Source of the DNA: Deltaproteobacteria bacterium
GTDB taxonomy: Bacteria; UBA10199; SPLOWO2-01-44-7
NCBI GenBank assembly: GCA_016203765.1
Contig: JACQMB010000045.1
Location: 1-5,014 of the forward strand
Direction of reading: 5' to 3'
DNA length: 5,014 nt
The notes under the pieces were generated by a model that made no database searches, had not been told where the DNA came from, and saw nothing but the letters and a program-made list of their open reading frames with translations. Positions within the stretch are counted from its first letter, which is position 1. Every line of letters begins with the position of its first letter. Position numbers and translations under genes: made by a program. Shown here in pieces: positions 3,935 through 5,014 of the stretch.

Positions 3935-5014
3935 ATGCGCGCAACCGAGATCCGCGAAACCTTTTTGAAATTTTTTGAAGGGAAGGGCCACACCCGCGTC
4001 GCCTCGGCCCCGTTGATTCCTCCCAACGACCCCACCCTCTATTTCACCAATGCCGGGATGGTGCCGTTCAAGGAGGTCTTTTTGGGGCATGAGGCTCGCC
4101 CTTACAAAAGGGCCGCCAGCTCGCAGAAATGCATGCGGGTCTCCGGCAAACATAATGACTTGGAAAATGTCGGCTACACCCCCCGCCATCACACTTTTTT
4201 TGAGATGCTCGGCAACTTTTCCTTTGGTGATTATTTCAAAAAAGAGGCGATCGGTTATGCCTGGGAATTTTTGACCCAAGTCGTAAAACTCCCGAAAGAA
4301 AAACTCTACATCACGGTTTTTGAAAAAGACGACGAGGCCGAAAAACTTTGGCAAAAATATGTTGCCAAAGACCGCATCTTTAAAATGACCGAAAAAGACA
4401 ATTTCTGGGCGATGGGGGAGACCGGCCCGTGCGGGCCCTGTTCGGAAATCATCTACGATTTTGGACAAGGCCCCTTTGGCAAAAAAGATTTGGAGACCGA
4501 CCGTTTTTTTGAAGTCTGGAATCTGGTCTTCATGCAATTCAACCGTGATCCTTCCGGCAAACTAAACCCCTTGCCCAAACCTTCGGTCGACACCGGCATG
4601 GGACTGGAACGCCTCGCCTGTCTGTTGCAAAACAAACAGAGCAATTGGGAGACCGATCTTTTTGCGCCGCTCATTGAAAAAATTGAAACGGTGACCGGCG
4701 GGAAAGATGCCATCGCCGCGCGGGTGATCGCCGATCATGTCCGCGCGGCCAGTTTTTTGATTGCCGACGGAGTCTTTCCATCCAACGAGGGGCGGGGGTA
4801 CGTCCTGCGCCGCATTTTAAGACGGGCCATCCGCTATGGCCGCCGCCTGGGGATGAGCAAACCGTTTTTTGCTGAGGTCGCGCAGACGGTTCAGGAAGAG
4901 ATGGGGGCGGTTTATCCCGAACTTATTCAGCATAAGACAGCCATTGAAAAAGTTTTAACCAACGAGGAAGAGAGATTTCTGGCGACCCTCGATCGCGGCA
5001 TGGAAATTCTGGAA
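3935..5014 (+). CDS. alaS: Alanyl-tRNA synthetase, N-terminal 360 residues (3' truncated by window edge)
   Basis: AlaS charges tRNA-Ala with alanine in the cytoplasm; it is a class II synthetase, usually about 870-880 residues, so about 40 percent is present. The catalytic domain is intact: EIRETFLKFFEGKGH (5-19), NDPTLYFTNAGMVPFKEVFL (31-50), motif 2 region RHHTFFEMLGNFSFGDYF (84-101), ETGPCGPCSEI (162-172), and motif 3 SVDTGMGLERL (217-227). The tRNA-recognition region follows with RVIADHVRAASFLIADG (263-279) and NEGRGYVLRRILRRAIRYGR (284-303). The frame is open to the window end. The start is ATG 3935; a TTG lies immediately upstream in frame. No convincing Shine-Dalgarno is present. Codons 6-11 are the right copy of the 18-bp repeat, so the first five codons and everything upstream may be replacement DNA. 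Editing and C-Ala domains lie beyond the window. Confidence 0.99.
   Translation, partial: MRATEIRETFLKFFEGKGHTRVASAPLIPPNDPTLYFTNAGMVPFKEVFLGHEARPYKRAASSQKCMRVSGKHNDLENVGYTPRHHTFFEMLGNFSFGDYFKKEAIGYAWEFLTQVVKLPKEKLYITVFEKDDEAEKLWQKYVAKDRIFKMTEKDNFWAMGETGPCGPCSEIIYDFGQGPFGKKDLETDRFFEVWNLVFMQFNRDPSGKLNPLPKPSVDTGMGLERLACLLQNKQSNWETDLFAPLIEKIETVTGGKDAIAARVIADHVRAASFLIADGVFPSNEGRGYVLRRILRRAIRYGRRLGMSKPFFAEVAQTVQEEMGAVYPELIQHKTAIEKVLTNEEERFLATLDRGMEILE
3950..3967 (+). repeat. 18-bp direct repeat, right copy (inside alaS codons 6-11)
   Basis: It is identical to 2191-2208 and in the same orientation, encoding IRETFL of AlaS. After it the sequence continues as normal alaS (KFFEGKGH), whereas the left copy runs into unrelated DNA. 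This asymmetry marks the right copy as the one attached to the functional gene body. Confidence 0.95.

Larger units (their letters stand above)
2191..3967. mobile_element. Candidate inserted unit in the 5' end of alaS, bounded by 18-bp direct repeats
   Basis: One repeat copy plus the interior is 1,759 bp and contains a single gene, transcribed against recA and alaS. The left boundary carries an AlaS-like start and the right boundary joins a complete alaS frame, as expected if the unit entered the fifth to eleventh codons of alaS and supplied a replacement start. Integration at the 5' end of an essential gene with restoration of the product is established for SXT/R391 elements at prfC, which use a similarly short shared core. 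No terminal inverted repeats, tyrosine or serine recombinase motif, or DDE transposase motif was seen. An 18-bp duplication would be unusually long for a transposase. The bounds are well defined by the repeats, while mobility is inference. Confidence 0.5.

Noticed and set aside
3920..4713. Minus-strand open frames over alaS
   Set aside because: The plus-strand frame is unmistakably AlaS through the window end, and the antisense frames have no recognisable features.
1..5014. CRISPR array, tRNA or rRNA gene
   Set aside because: No regularly spaced repeats and no cloverleaf or rRNA-like stretch were seen on either strand.

Overview
The window is a bacterial chromosome segment with a recA–alaS backbone: the 3' part of recA (1-849, +) and the 5' part of alaS (3935-5014, +). 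Both genes run off the window. The RecA and AlaS sequences look proteobacterial, most like the deltaproteobacterial grade. That placement comes from recalled family sequence and not from a search. recX, often found between these two genes, is absent. About 3.1 kb of accessory DNA occupies the gap instead.

Two blocks fill the gap. The first (936-2158, +) is an overlapping gene pair: a 154-aa XRE-type helix-turn-helix protein and a 261-aa AbiEii/AbiGii-family nucleotidyltransferase. This is a probable type IV-like toxin–antitoxin or phage-defence module. Its antitoxin is an XRE protein and not the usual AbiEi winged-helix protein. A promoter-like AT-rich region (869-935) lies between recA and the pair.

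The second block (about 2191-3949) holds one convergent gene on the minus strand (2210-3823). It encodes a 537-aa protein I do not recognise, with a HEAT-like helical stretch, an alpha/beta-looking middle, a Pro/Lys/Arg-rich linker and two tandem C-terminal repeats of about 76 residues.

The most striking signal is an exact 18-bp direct repeat flanking the second block: ATCCGCGAAACCTTTTTG at 2191-2208 and at 3950-3967. The right copy is codons 6-11 of alaS (IRETFL). The left copy reads, in frame from a GTG at 2176, as MCSKEIRETFL, a plausible AlaS N-terminus that breaks off exactly where the unknown gene's stop codon begins. The simplest reading is that a 1,759-bp unit inserted into the 5' end of alaS, left the original start behind next to the toxin gene, and supplied a new start (ATG 3935) and upstream region. 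This resembles the way SXT/R391 elements enter the 5' end of prfC. No known recombinase is recognisable, so the unit could be a novel small integrating element, a decayed island, or a gene carried in by another route.
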